Source: Roseiarcus sp963726105
Lineage (GTDB): Bacteria; Pseudomonadota; Alphaproteobacteria; Rhizobiales; Beijerinckiaceae
NCBI GenBank assembly: GCA_963726105.1
Contig: CAVSBJ010000026.1
Span: forward strand, 806,001 to 870,000
Direction of reading: 5' to 3'
Length of the DNA: 64,000 nt
Shown here: positions 45,604-54,613 of the stretch, one piece after another
How positions within the stretch are numbered: position 1 is the first letter of the stretch
How the letters are laid out: each line of letters begins with the position of its first letter
Notes under the pieces: generated by a model
What the model saw: only the letters and a program-made list of their open reading frames with translations
What the model was told of the DNA's origin: nothing
Databases searched by the model: none
Made by a program: the position numbers and the translations under genes

Positions 45604-46389
45604 ATGGCCAACGCAAATCAATCGGACGTGCTCGGCAAATTTGTTTGGTACGATCAGATGTCGAACGATCTTCCCGGCGCAGAAAAATTCTATTCCAAAG
45701 TCGTCGGCTGGAGCCTCGCGCCCAACACGATGAACGCGCAGAAGTACACATTGCTCAAGGCTGGCGAAACCATGGTCGGCGGTCTGATGCCGATCCCCGA
45801 GGACGCCGCCAAGATGGGCGTGCGCCCGGCATGGATGGGCTACATCGCCGTCGATGACGTCAAGACATACGCCGACAAGGTGAAAGCTGCGGGCGGCGTC
45901 ATCCATCGGCCGCCGGCCGACATTCCCAACGTCGGCACATTCGCCGTCGCCGGCGATCCAAGCGGGGCGGGATTCCTGTTGTTCAAGGGCGAAGCCGGCG
46001 AGGCGCCGATGCAGGACCCCATGAAGCCCGGCCACATCGGCTGGCATGAGCTGCACGGCGGCGATCCCGAGAAGTCCTTCGCCTTCTATTCCGGCCTGTT
46101 CGGCTGGACCAAGGGCGAGGCGCTGAATATGGGCGCCATGGGGACCTACCAGATCTTCAGCACCAAGGGTCAGCAGTCCGGCGGCATGATGAAGGCGATG
46201 GACCAGGAGCCCATGGCGCATTGGCTCTACTACATCAGCGTCGATGCGATCGACGCCGCCCAGGAGCGCGTGAAGTCGGCGGGCGGTCAGGTGATCCACG
46301 GACCGATGGAGGTTCCCGGCGGGGCCTGGATCATCAACGGCATCGATCCGCAAGGCGCGATGTTCGCGCTCGTCGGGCCGAAGAGATAG
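45604..46389 (+). CDS. VOC family protein with two glyoxalase-like modules
   Basis: 261 residues with AAGGAGG before the ATG. Two repeated VOC modules start at GKFVWYDQMSNDLPGAEKFY and HIGWHELHGGDPEKSFAFYS. Similar two-module proteins are annotated as hydroxylases or antibiotic-resistance-like glyoxalases in actinobacteria and proteobacteria. Substrate unknown. Part of a run of small detoxification-type genes. Confidence 0.88.
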   Translation: MANANQSDVLGKFVWYDQMSNDLPGAEKFYSKVVGWSLAPNTMNAQKYTLLKAGETMVGGLMPIPEDAAKMGVRPAWMGYIAVDDVKTYADKVKAAGGVIHRPPADIPNVGTFAVAGDPSGAGFLLFKGEAGEAPMQDPMKPGHIGWHELHGGDPEKSFAFYSGLFGWTKGEALNMGAMGTYQIFSTKGQQSGGMMKAMDQEPMAHWLYYISVDAIDAAQERVKSAGGQVIHGPMEVPGGAWIINGIDPQGAMFALVGPKR

Positions 46390-46508
46390 GGCGACCGGCG
46401 CTCCTCGCTCGAGCCTTAGAATGAGGCGGCGTGGACGCTCGAACGCTTTCGGAGACTCGCATCGGCAGCGAAGCGATGCGAGTTTTTCCCTGGTCTGGAG
46501 ATCAAACA

Positions 46509-47219
46509 ATGACCGCTCAAACTTCGGTCCTCAAACCGGCCGCCGAGCTCGCCCGGCTCGACCCTGTCCACTTTCCAAACGAGAGCGCTGATTATCGCGC
46601 CGCGCGCACAGCGCTGCTCGTGGAAGAGATCGAACTTCGCCGCCACATCGAACGCGTCGCAGCCCAGCGACGCGCGTTGCCGCCTGGTGGAGCGGTCATT
46701 GGCGACTACCGCTTTGAAGGCGAAAAAGGAGCGGCGGATTTTGAGGGATTGTTCGAGGACAAGGAGACGCTCGCCATCTACAGCTACATGTTTGGCCCGC
46801 AGCGCGCTCGCCCGTGCCCGATGTGCACGAATACGCTCGGCGCCTGGGCGGGCAATGCGGCGGACATCGGGCAGCGCATCGCGCTCGCGGTCGTGGCGCG
46901 CTCTCCGATCGAGCGTTTGCTGGCGTGGAAGAACGAGCGCGGCTGGCGCGATCTCAGGCTCTACAGCGACCTCAACGGCGCCTACTCGCGCGACTATTTC
47001 GGCCTTCTGCCGAATGGTTCGGAGGTTCCCTCCTTTAACGTGTTCACCCGCCGTGACGGAACGATCCGGCACTTCTGGGGCGGCGAGATGACCCATTCGA
47101 CCGCAGATCCCGGGCAGGATCCGCGCGGTGCGCCCGACCCGGCCCCTCTATGGATGATGCTCGACTGCACGCCGGAGGGTCGCGGCGTGGATTGGTATCC
47201 GAAGCTCGAATACGTCTAG
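46509..47219 (+). CDS. DUF899 family thioredoxin-like protein
   Basis: 236 residues from the ATG at 46509. DUF899 markers are LRRHIERVAAQRRALPPGG, CPMCTNTLGAWAG (thioredoxin-like CPMC in place of CxxC) and FNVFTRRDGTIRHFWGGEM. These proteins are predicted thioredoxin-fold oxidoreductases with no proven reaction. The following YciI-like gene starts 27 bases downstream. Confidence 0.85.
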   Translation: MTAQTSVLKPAAELARLDPVHFPNESADYRAARTALLVEEIELRRHIERVAAQRRALPPGGAVIGDYRFEGEKGAADFEGLFEDKETLAIYSYMFGPQRARPCPMCTNTLGAWAGNAADIGQRIALAVVARSPIERLLAWKNERGWRDLRLYSDLNGAYSRDYFGLLPNGSEVPSFNVFTRRDGTIRHFWGGEMTHSTADPGQDPRGAPDPAPLWMMLDCTPEGRGVDWYPKLEYV

Positions 47220-47246
47220 CGATTGGCAAATTGCCCGGAGGGAACG

Positions 47247-47615
47247 ATGCGCGTGATGGTGATCGTGAAGGCGACGAACGACAGCGAGGATGGCAAGATG
47301 CCGCCGCCCGAGCTGCTCGAGCAGATGGGCGCTTTCAACCAGCAGCTCAAGGATGCCGGGATCTTGGTCGACGCAGCTGGCCTGAGGCCGAGCGCGAAGG
47401 GCGCGCGCGTCGCCTTTTCCGGTCAGAATCGCTCGGTGACAAAAGGCCCGTTTCCCAATGTCCACGACCTCGTCGCCGGCTACTGGATCTGGAAGGTCCA
47501 CGATCTCGAGGAAGCAATCGAGTGGGTCAAGCGCTGCCCCAATCCCATGCCCGGCCCGTCGGTCATCGAAATCCGCCCGCTGTATGAAATGGAAGACTTC
47601 GACCGATCGAGATAG
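47247..47615 (+). CDS. YciI family protein
   Basis: 122 residues from the ATG at 47247 (GGAGGGAA upstream). MRVMVIVKATNDSEDGKMPP and GPFPNVHDLVAGYWIWKVHD match YciI/DCG1-like ferredoxin-fold proteins common next to sigma factors and DUF899 or VOC genes. Function unknown. Confidence 0.9.
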   Translation: MRVMVIVKATNDSEDGKMPPPELLEQMGAFNQQLKDAGILVDAAGLRPSAKGARVAFSGQNRSVTKGPFPNVHDLVAGYWIWKVHDLEEAIEWVKRCPNPMPGPSVIEIRPLYEMEDFDRSR

Positions 47616-47663
47616 CTGCGAAAAGACCCGGCTGCCGCACGCAGCCGACCGGGGCGGTGTTTC

Positions 47664-47736
47664 GTCATTTCGGCGCAAGCAGAAATCCAGAGGATAGTCA
47701 GTTACTTACTGGACCCCCGCCTTCGCAGGCATGATT
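47664..47736. repeat. Palindromic extragenic repeat (REP-like), decayed
   Basis: The left arm gtcatttcggcgcaagcaga (then aatccag) and the right arm ctggacccccgccttcgcag (then gcatgat) form an imperfect inverted repeat of the kind scattered in Rhizobiales intergenic DNA. One copy is seen in the window. Confidence 0.6.
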
Positions 47737-47869
47737 GGCGATGGCGCTGGCCGACTGCGAGTTGCTCCAGGTTCATCTCTCTCTTGTCATCGCAGCGCCA
47801 ACGAATAGCATGAGCGCCTCATGCGACACGCCTTCACATCGAAGGCGGAAGCGTTCAAAACGGCGGCTG

Positions 47870-48526
47870 ATGACAAAAGCAAAAACACCGACCACCGCCG
47901 CTTTCGTCAGCCAAAAGGGAGGCGTCGGCAAAAGCACGCTGGCGCGTTTGCTGGCGGTCGGCGGGATTCATCGCGGGCGCAAGACCCTGCTCGCGGACTT
48001 CGATCTCGAGCAATTGACCTGCGTCGAATGGGGCGCGCTCAGAATGCGCGCGAACCTCGAGCCGGAGGTGGATACGCGCGCGTTCAAGAGCCTGAAGAAA
48101 TTGCGCCGCGAGGACGGCGTCGCCGATTTCATCGTCGCCGACACGCGCGGTCTTGCCGACGATCTGTCGACCGAAATCGCCGAGGATAGCGACGTCGTCT
48201 TTCTGCCCACCGGCGTCTCGGGCGACGATCTGAGGCCGACGCTTGCGCTCGCGCGCAAGCTCGCGCGCCGAGGCGCGGAAGGACGCCTCGTTGTGGTCCT
48301 ATCGAAAGTCGGGCGCTCGGAGACGCAATTCTCGAAGGCGGTCGAGGCGATCGAGGACGCCGGCTTTGAACTTCTCAGCGAACATTGGCCGCAGCGCGAC
48401 GGCTTCCAGGCCGATCTCGATTCCGGACGCGCCGGTCGCGAGGCGCGCAACCCCTATCTGCGTGAGATCGCCGAGCGGATGGAGGAAGCTCTCTGGACAC
48501 GCACGATGAAGGCGAAGCCGCGCTGA
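47870..48526 (+). CDS. ParA family ATPase (orphan)
   Basis: 218 residues from the ATG at 47870. The deviant Walker A motif SQKGGVGKST (residues 14-23) with both signature lysines, plus DFIVADTRG and LPTGVSGDDLRPTLALA, identifies a small ParA/Soj-type ATPase like those on plasmids. No ParB or centromere-binding partner lies next to it. It might position a protein cluster or be a relic of an integrated plasmid. Confidence 0.85.
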   Translation: MTKAKTPTTAAFVSQKGGVGKSTLARLLAVGGIHRGRKTLLADFDLEQLTCVEWGALRMRANLEPEVDTRAFKSLKKLRREDGVADFIVADTRGLADDLSTEIAEDSDVVFLPTGVSGDDLRPTLALARKLARRGAEGRLVVVLSKVGRSETQFSKAVEAIEDAGFELLSEHWPQRDGFQADLDSGRAGREARNPYLREIAERMEEALWTRTMKAKPR

Positions 48527-48546
48527 CAGTCCGGCCTCGCCGTCGC

Positions 48547-49287
48547 TTACGGCTGCGCCAAGACGAACAATTGCCGTGACCTTATCAAGACTTCGCCGTC
48601 GGGCAGGGCCGGATAGGCCTCATTGAGTTCCGCGGCATAACGATCGAGAAAGTTGCGACGGTCGACTTCGTTCAGCACGGATAAGAAGGGCGCCAGTCTC
48701 GTCGCCTCCATCCACGCGACAATCGCCGCGACGCTCTCCATGACGTGGAGGTAAGTCGCCTCCCAGATGTCGACCACCGTGCAGAGCGGGCTAAGGAGTG
48801 CATAGAGGCCCTCCATGGTTTCGTTGAAAGGGCGCGTCTTGGCGATCGGCACGAGAGTCCCCGCCCACGGTCCATCAGCGGCGATCATTCGCATCAGCGC
48901 CCGGTTCGGCTCGTACAGATCGTTGGGAAATTCAACTGCGAGACATCCGCCGGCCGACACCATTCCGACCAGCGTCGGCAGCAGCCGCCGCAGCGATGTG
49001 CCGGCGCCATTTAGACAGAGGAGGTCGAACGTATGGTCCGCGCTGAGCCGACAGTCTCCTACCTCCTGGCTATGCTCGTCCGGTCGGGAAAGATCGAAGG
49101 CCTCGATTTCGGCATGCGGGAACCGGCAAGCCAGGAGCGCCCTCATCGACCCGCGCTCCGCGTACACGTCGGCAATGCGACGCGGCGCGCGCACGGGAAT
49201 GTGGCGCAGCAGATCCATGGCCGCTCTCATCCGGTGCTCTTGCGCCGGGCGGCCGAGGCCACTCCGGACCGCGCCGAGGTCGTTCAT
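48547..49287 (-). CDS. Trans-aconitate 2-methyltransferase-like protein with altered SAM motif
   Basis: 246 residues from the ATG at 49287. The C-terminal half matches Tam (VVDIWEATYLHVMESVAAIV and LPDGEVLIRSRQLFVLAQ). SAM motif I, normally DLGCGPGN, reads DVYAERGS at residues 40-47, so the glycine-rich loop is lost. The fold is preserved but SAM binding is doubtful. It may be a catalytically dead homologue or use another ligand. Confidence 0.75.
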   Translation of the reverse strand: MNDLGAVRSGLGRPAQEHRMRAAMDLLRHIPVRAPRRIADVYAERGSMRALLACRFPHAEIEAFDLSRPDEHSQEVGDCRLSADHTFDLLCLNGAGTSLRRLLPTLVGMVSAGGCLAVEFPNDLYEPNRALMRMIAADGPWAGTLVPIAKTRPFNETMEGLYALLSPLCTVVDIWEATYLHVMESVAAIVAWMEATRLAPFLSVLNEVDRRNFLDRYAAELNEAYPALPDGEVLIRSRQLFVLAQP

Positions 49288-49409
49288 CCGATTTCGTCTC
49301 ATCCGCGCTGGCGCATAGAACACCGGCCCTCGCCCGAATCCGAATTTCGCCGAGCCGCCAGTCTCGACCGGCGGCTCGCACGCAGACGCGTTGGTGGTGA
49401 TCGCGATGG

Positions 49410-49664
49410 TCAGGTCGCAGGCTTGATTGACGCGATGTCCATCTTGTCGCCGGACTTGGTGTAGCTCACCGTCACTTTCTCACCGACCTTGAAATCGGAA
49501 AGTTTCGTGCTCTTGGGCGCCATGTAGGTCGACCCATTGTCCAGCGTGACCATATCTTTGGTCGTATCCAGACTTTTGATTTTGCCTGTCGCTTCAGCCG
49601 CGACGGCGGCGGTCGCCAGAGCCACCAATGCCGTAGCCAAGACCGCGCCTTGCAACGTTCGCAT
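49410..49664 (-). CDS. DUF1344 family small periplasmic protein
   Basis: 84 residues with a signal peptide ending AAVAAEA, then TGKIKSLDTTKDMVTLDNG, the DUF1344 core, and VGEKVTVSYTKSGDKM. These short beta-rich secreted proteins are widespread in Rhizobiales with no assigned role. Confidence 0.85.
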   Translation of the reverse strand: MRTLQGAVLATALVALATAAVAAEATGKIKSLDTTKDMVTLDNGSTYMAPKSTKLSDFKVGEKVTVSYTKSGDKMDIASIKPAT

Positions 49665-49946
49665 CGAGCTTCTCCATTTTGAAATGAAGCGCGACCACGC
49701 CAGAGGATCTTCGAGACGTCATCGCGCCTCCCAGGCCCTGGGCTAAGCACGCTTCGCCTCACGTCGCGCTGGCGAAGAAATTAATTTTTGTTCATCGATT
49801 GCGATGAGCGCCCGCTTTGCGAACAGCCTGGATGTCGTAAGCTTAATCTTCCGGCCAATTTCCGGATACCCGCGAAGGCGTATGTTTGAGCCTTGACCGC
49901 TGACGGCGGTTGCTCGCTTGCGGCCCGAAGGGCCGTCGGGGTGGCG
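49665..49946. other. Intergenic region without a supported gene
   Basis: 282 bases between divergent small genes; promoters only, and no other feature seen. Confidence 0.4.
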
Positions 49947-50201
49947 ATGATGATGCGGTTGAAGTTCAGCCCGAGGGAGATTGTCCAGAGGCTTCAGATG
50001 ATCGAGACGCTGACGGCGGAAGGCGTCCCGGTTGCGGAAGCGCTGCGTTCGGCCGGGATGCACGAAGCGGAATACGACCGTTGGCGGGTCGAATACACCG
50101 GCCTGAGGCGGACGCTGGGTCCGTTGTTGTCCACCGCGCCGAAGCCGGTGACGAAGATGCGCCGCGCCGCTCCCGCTCATCCGCGCAAGCCGCCCTTGTA
50201 A
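49947..50201 (+). CDS. IS3-type OrfA-like helix-turn-helix protein
   Basis: 84 residues from the ATG at 49947. The core LKFSPREIVQRLQMIETLTAE followed by EALRSAGMHEAEYDRWRVEY resembles the HTH half of IS3-family transposases (OrfA) or the related regulators derived from them. No OrfB, inverted repeat or target duplication is seen, so it is either an orphan fragment or a domesticated regulator. Confidence 0.55.
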   Translation: MMMRLKFSPREIVQRLQMIETLTAEGVPVAEALRSAGMHEAEYDRWRVEYTGLRRTLGPLLSTAPKPVTKMRRAAPAHPRKPPL

Positions 50202-50344
50202 CTCGCTTGTGAAGTCGAGGGTGGCTGAACAGCGTCTTCTTTGAGTTGTCGGCGATTGGGGCGACGTGCGATGGTGCGCGCGCGACCGCTTGGCGCCGTC
50301 GCGAAAGGCGCAACGGCTTGAGCCAACGACGGGGGGGTCTCTGA

Positions 50345-50671
50345 GTGATTTACGAGCTTCGCATTTATCGCTGCCTGCCCAATCGGCTGCCGGCGCTATT
50401 GAAGCGGTTCGAAACCAACACTCTGCGGATATGGGAGAAGCATGGTATCCGGGAGGCTGGTTTCTGGACGACGGTGATCGGCGAATCCAATTTGGACCTC
50501 ACTTACCTCCTGGCGTGGGAATCGCTTGCCGAGCGCGAAAAGAAATGGGTCGCGTTTCAGACCGATCCTGAATGGATCGCCGCGCGAGACGCGAGCGAGA
50601 AGGACGGGCCCATTGTCGCCACCCTCTCGAGTTCGATCCTGCAGCCGACGTCGTTCTCGAGCGTGCGCTAG
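50345..50671 (+). CDS. NIPSNAP family protein
   Basis: 108 residues with a GTG start. The sequence MIYELRIYRCLPNRLPALLK followed by GFWTTVIGESNLDLTYLLAW is a textbook NIPSNAP domain, a ferredoxin-like dimeric barrel. Function in bacteria is unknown. Confidence 0.9.
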   Translation: MIYELRIYRCLPNRLPALLKRFETNTLRIWEKHGIREAGFWTTVIGESNLDLTYLLAWESLAEREKKWVAFQTDPEWIAARDASEKDGPIVATLSSSILQPTSFSSVR

Positions 50672-50709
50672 GACGACTTCCGCCGCACGCTCAGGGCGGC
50701 GCGCAGTCC

Positions 50710-50973
50710 TCAGGCTGTGCGGCCGCCCCGAACCATGCGAACGATCCAGATCAGCAAACAGGCGCCGATAAACCCGAGGATCAGGTAGCCGATCCATCCG
50801 CCGAGCACGATTCCAAAAACACTGAGAATGGCGCTGGCGATCGCCGCGCCGACGATCCCGAGCACGATGTTCATCAGCAAGCCCATATCGCTCTTCATGA
50901 ATTGCTCGGCTAGCCAGCCGGCAATCCCGCCGATGATAATGGCCGCGATCCAACCAACTTCAGCGTCGTGCAT
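50710..50973 (-). CDS. GlsB/YeaQ/YmgE family stress-response membrane protein
   Basis: 87 residues from the ATG at 50973 (AGGAGA upstream). Three hydrophobic helices with GGIAGWLAEQFMKSDMGLLM, then NIVLGIVGAAI match the transglycosylase-associated/GlsB family. A short helix ending VRMVRGG closes the protein. Typically induced by general stress. Confidence 0.9.
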   Translation of the reverse strand: MHDAEVGWIAAIIIGGIAGWLAEQFMKSDMGLLMNIVLGIVGAAIASAILSVFGIVLGGWIGYLILGFIGACLLIWIVRMVRGGRTA

Positions 50974-51154
50974 GGCGCGTCTCCTCAAACCGAAGCGCTG
51001 CTCTGCACCAGTCTTGCGCGGTTAACGAGAGCAGCCCGCCGTTCCAGGGTGGATCGGATCGACGCGCACAGTCAACTTGAGTTGGCCGAAACGGACGGAA
51101 ATCCTTCTTCACTCTTGCGTGCAAGAGGCACGCCGAGCGCTGCGGGATTTTTGG

Positions 51155-51577
51155 CTATCCCACGATTTCGTTGCCGGAGAAGAACTGCGCGATCTCTTGC
51201 GCCGCCGTCTCCGGCGCGTCGGAGCCGTGAGCGGAATTCTCGCCCATCGACAGCGCGAAATCCTTGCGGATCGTCCCGGCCGCGGCTTTCTCGGGATTGG
51301 TCGCGCCCATCACGTCGCGGTAGCGCTGGATCGCGTTCTCGCCTTCGAGCACCTGCACGACGACGGGCGCTGCGGTCATCATCTCGACCAGCTCGCCGAA
51401 GAACGGGCGCTCGCGATGCACGCCATAGAACGTCTCCGCCTGCCCGCGCGTCATATGCACGCGCTTCTGCGCCACGATGCGGAGTCCGGCCGCCTCGATC
51501 CGTTGATTGACGGCGCCCGTCAGGTTGCGGCGGGTGACGTCGGGTTTGAGGATCGAGAAGGTGCGTTGGACGGCCAT
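51155..51577 (-). CDS. ndk: Nucleoside diphosphate kinase
   Basis: 140 residues. Transfers the gamma phosphate among nucleoside triphosphates by a phosphohistidine intermediate; H117 in NSAHGSDAPE is the active-site residue. Start MAVQRTFSILKPD is standard; upstream in-frame extension to 51940 is unlikely. Confidence 0.96.
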   Translation of the reverse strand: MAVQRTFSILKPDVTRRNLTGAVNQRIEAAGLRIVAQKRVHMTRGQAETFYGVHRERPFFGELVEMMTAAPVVVQVLEGENAIQRYRDVMGATNPEKAAAGTIRKDFALSMGENSAHGSDAPETAAQEIAQFFSGNEIVG

Positions 51578-51728
51578 GGCGTCTTGATCTCTGTTCCGGT
51601 TGTTGCGGGAAACGCCGCGGCTTATAGCGGCGCCCCGGCGGGGCGGCAAGGCGGAGGCTTCCGGATCGGGCGGAGCGGCGCTAGAACGCGCCACGCCTAT
51701 TTCAGTCAAGCGAAGCGGAGGCCAAGCG

Positions 51729-51995
51729 ATGGTGTCAAGATTCGGAATTCTCACGGCTGTCGCACTCTTCGGGGCGATCACGTCCGTGCGCGCCGATGAG
51801 CGCACGTGGACCGTGCAGAACTGGCCGGACGATATCGATCTGATCCCATGCAGCGCCTGGAGCAAGAGCGCCGACGGGGCTTGGGTCCTCAACGGCTCCG
51901 TCAAGATTGGCTTGGACACCATGACCAACATCGGCGTCAAGGGCGATGCGGCGGCGCATCATCTGGACCGGGAATGTGGCGCCAAGAAAAAGTGA
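51729..51995 (+). CDS. Small secreted hypothetical protein
   Basis: 88 residues from the ATG at 51729 (GCGGAGG upstream). A signal peptide (ILTAVALFGAITSVRAD) precedes a mature chain of about 65 residues with two cysteines (IPCSAW and RECGAK) that could form a disulfide. No family assigned. Confidence 0.65.
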   Translation: MVSRFGILTAVALFGAITSVRADERTWTVQNWPDDIDLIPCSAWSKSADGAWVLNGSVKIGLDTMTNIGVKGDAAAHHLDRECGAKKK

Positions 51996-52054
51996 GGAAG
52001 GAGTCTTCGCTTGCTCGCGGACTTGCGCGTTCGAGCCCCTAAATCGCCACGCGG

Positions 52055-52639
52055 CTAGGGGCGGGCAGAGGGCGCCTGGAGGCGTCTGATCCGCACGTAG
52101 AGCGCGCCTGACCCGCCGTGCGCGCGTCCGGCTTCCTCGAAGCCGAGCACGACCGAGCGCAGGTCGGACTCGCGCAGCCATTGCGGGGTGAGCCGCTTGA
52201 GCACGCCGCGCTCATTCGGCCACCCGCCAAAGTCATCGATCGCGCCGCCTTTGCCGGTGACGATGATGACGAGCCGCGCGCCGCGCGCCTGCGAATGGCG
52301 GAGGAAGCCGCGCAAGGCCTGATGCGCCTCGGCTTGTGTCAGCCCATGCAGATCGAGCGCCCCGTCGATCGCGGCGCGTCCGCGCGAAAGCTCACGCTTG
52401 AGCCGCCGTTCGATCGGCGCCAGCGGCGGCGTAGAGGGTTTCGCCGGCTGGGCGGCCGGAGACTCGAGCGCGGAGGTCGGAGGCGGGGCAGGGGGCCGCG
52501 CGGGCCTGACGGGACTCGATAGCGTCGGCAGGGCCGCGCCGCGCCGCCGCGCGACAGAGCGCGCGACTTCCGTCCAGAGCGCGATCTCTTCGTCGCTCAG
52601 GCGCCGCAAACGCTGCGGGCGGGGCGGCGTCTCCTTCAC
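52055..52639 (-). CDS. Smr/MutS2-type endonuclease domain protein
   Basis: 194 residues, GTG start overlapping the mltA stop. The C-terminal Smr domain has IDGALDLHGLTQAEAHQALR and LVIIVTGKGG, with the LDLHG motif and nicking-endonuclease strand. The N-terminal region is proline-rich. The tim44-mltA-smr order is conserved in Rhizobiales. Role in DNA or RNA processing is uncertain. Confidence 0.9.
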   Translation of the reverse strand: MKETPPRPQRLRRLSDEEIALWTEVARSVARRRGAALPTLSSPVRPARPPAPPPTSALESPAAQPAKPSTPPLAPIERRLKRELSRGRAAIDGALDLHGLTQAEAHQALRGFLRHSQARGARLVIIVTGKGGAIDDFGGWPNERGVLKRLTPQWLRESDLRSVVLGFEEAGRAHGGSGALYVRIRRLQAPSARP

Positions 52640-53709
52640 GGCTCGTCCCCTCGCGGCAGAAGCACGACGAACTCGCCCGCATGGCGAATGGCGCCCGCGC
52701 GCGCGCCTGCCTTATCGCCGCTGCCGAAGAAGAGGTCGGCGCGCGCCGCGCCCACAATCGCCGAGCCGGTGTCCTGGGCGATCATGAGCCGGCGGAATGG
52801 CTGCTGCGTCTCATCCATCCAAGGAAGTTCGGCGTCGATCCAGAACGGCAGGCCGTACGCCCACATCGTCCGGTCAACCGCGATCGAGCGCAGAGGGGTG
52901 AGCGGAACGCCGGCGCCGGCGACCGGGCCGAGGTCGGGATAGAAATCCTCGACGAGCTCGAAGAACACGAACGAGCGATTGCGCCGCATGACGTCCAATC
53001 CCCGGGCGCTGTCGCGGCGCAGCCATGCCTTGAGGCTCGCGAGCGACATCTCCCTTTCCTCGATCTCTCCGGTCTCGATCAATATCCTTCCAATCGATGT
53101 GTAGGGCAGCCCGTTGCGTCCATCATACGCAAGGCGCGCGCGGGAGCGATCGGGAAACTCGACCTGCGCGGACCCCTGCACCTGGATCAGGAACGCCTCG
53201 ACCGCGTCGCGAACCCAGACGATGGGGTCGCGGCGCTCGGCCTCGATCTGAGCGCGATCGGCGTAAGGGACGAGCGAGCCGTCGCTGAGGCGCCGGGCGC
53301 CGCTGATGTCCTTCGGCAACCCGGCGGGCGCAGGCTCGGCGCCGAACGTCACGAGATCCGCCGGCCGCGCGAGAATCGGCCAGCGAAATTCGTCGGTTTC
53401 AACCCGCGAACCCGGGACGCAGGGCTCATAGTAGCCGGTCAGGAATCCTCGGCCGCTCGCGGGGATGACGCGGAAAGGTCGGAATCGAGACTCGAAAAAT
53501 CGGCGCGCGTCCCGTTCGTCTGTGACGCGCGCGCAAAGCGCCGCGCGCGCGTTCGCAATCAATTCAGGCGCCGCGGATCGTGCGGGGCGGGGATGGGTTT
53601 GCGCGATCGCCCGCGCGGAGCGCTCGAAAGCGCAAAGCGGCGCCTGATGGTCGTCGTCGATCCAGCCCGCGAGGCTTTCGAAATCAATCGCCTCGAGGCG
53701 GGGCCGCAT
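52636..53709 (-). CDS. mltA: MltA domain lytic murein transglycosylase
   Basis: 357 residues from the ATG at 53709. The MltA module (FLTGYYEPCVPGSRVETDEF, GRNGLPYTSIGR) is followed by the 3D domain with DTGSAIVGAARADLFFGSGD, which carries the catalytic aspartate. It cleaves the MurNAc-GlcNAc bond forming 1,6-anhydro ends. No clear signal peptide is visible from this start; secretion might rely on an upstream start or the N-terminus may be misread. Confidence 0.88.
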   Translation of the reverse strand: MRPRLEAIDFESLAGWIDDDHQAPLCAFERSARAIAQTHPRPARSAAPELIANARAALCARVTDERDARRFFESRFRPFRVIPASGRGFLTGYYEPCVPGSRVETDEFRWPILARPADLVTFGAEPAPAGLPKDISGARRLSDGSLVPYADRAQIEAERRDPIVWVRDAVEAFLIQVQGSAQVEFPDRSRARLAYDGRNGLPYTSIGRILIETGEIEEREMSLASLKAWLRRDSARGLDVMRRNRSFVFFELVEDFYPDLGPVAGAGVPLTPLRSIAVDRTMWAYGLPFWIDAELPWMDETQQPFRRLMIAQDTGSAIVGAARADLFFGSGDKAGARAGAIRHAGEFVVLLPRGDEP

Positions 53710-53735
53710 GGGTCGTGCTGGCGTCGTGACGCGAC

Positions 53736-54428
53736 TTAGCGCTCGGATTCGGTCGCCGTCAGCTGCCAGTTGGGATCGCGGGAGCGAACATCGCGCGCGA
53801 ACGTCCACAGGTCGATGTGTTCCACGACATTATTGGGCGACCCGTCGATGACCTCGCCCTGCGTGTCGCGAGTGACGGAAGCGAGCTTGGCGGAGAAGCG
53901 CACCTGGAGTTGCGCGGTCGCGCCGATGAGCCGAGCGCCGACGATCGTAGCGTTGTCGATCGAAACCACCGTGGTCGACATGGTGTGTCCGGCGTCGGCG
54001 CGGGCGTGGATCGCGCTCTCGAAATTGGCGAAGGCCTCGGGCGACATCAGGCTTTTGAGGGCGTCGGAATCGCCCGCGGCGAAAGCATGGACGACCATGT
54101 CATAGGCGCCGCGAGCGCCGGCCAGAAACGCTTCGGCGTGAAGCTGCGATCTGCGGCGGCAATGGCGTCGAGGCCGCTCCAGACCGCCGGATCGGGCTCG
54201 GCGACGCCTTTCCAGCGGTCCGCGGGCGCCTGCGAAATCGGCGCGGAAGGCGCCGCGTCCGGCTGCGCGACAGGCGCGCTCGCCGGGCCTGGAGCGCGGC
54301 GCAGGGGGGCCATAAGACTCGCCGGGCCGCTCCAAATCCTGGCGCATGCCGAGCACCGAACGCAGCTTCCAGGCGACAAACAGCGCCACAAGCGCGAATA
54401 TGACGGTCGGCAGATCGATCTCCGGCAT
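53736..54428 (-). pseudogene. Tim44 domain protein, two frameshifts
   Basis: The first (VIFALVALFVAWKLRSVLG, a membrane anchor) and last segments (GAYDMVVHAFAAGDSDALKS, then the Tim44-like core) share a frame, while a middle segment (RRAPGPASAPVAQPDAAPSA, VWSGLDAIAAADRSFTPKRF) is in another. A six-G run at 54304-54309 (one base too many) and a missing base near 54135 explain both shifts. Repaired length is about 230 residues. It is the first gene of the tim44-mltA-smr run. Confidence 0.75.
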
Positions 54429-54613
54429 CGTCCTTAAGCTCCACGCTGCCTAAGCAAAGTCACCCGGCCCGCTTCGACGCCATAACTAGGCGCGGCCAAG
54501 GCGTTTTGGCTAGGAGCATGGGTTATCAGCCTTACCGGGTCTGAAGCTGGTCGCGTCCTGGCGATCGCAGCCATTCCCGTAATTCCGAGGAGCCAAATGC
54601 GGCGCGAAGCGAC

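Noticed and set aside
48526..48547. ParB partner sought next to ParA
   Set aside because: Neither flank encodes a ParB, ribbon-helix-helix or obvious centromere repeat.
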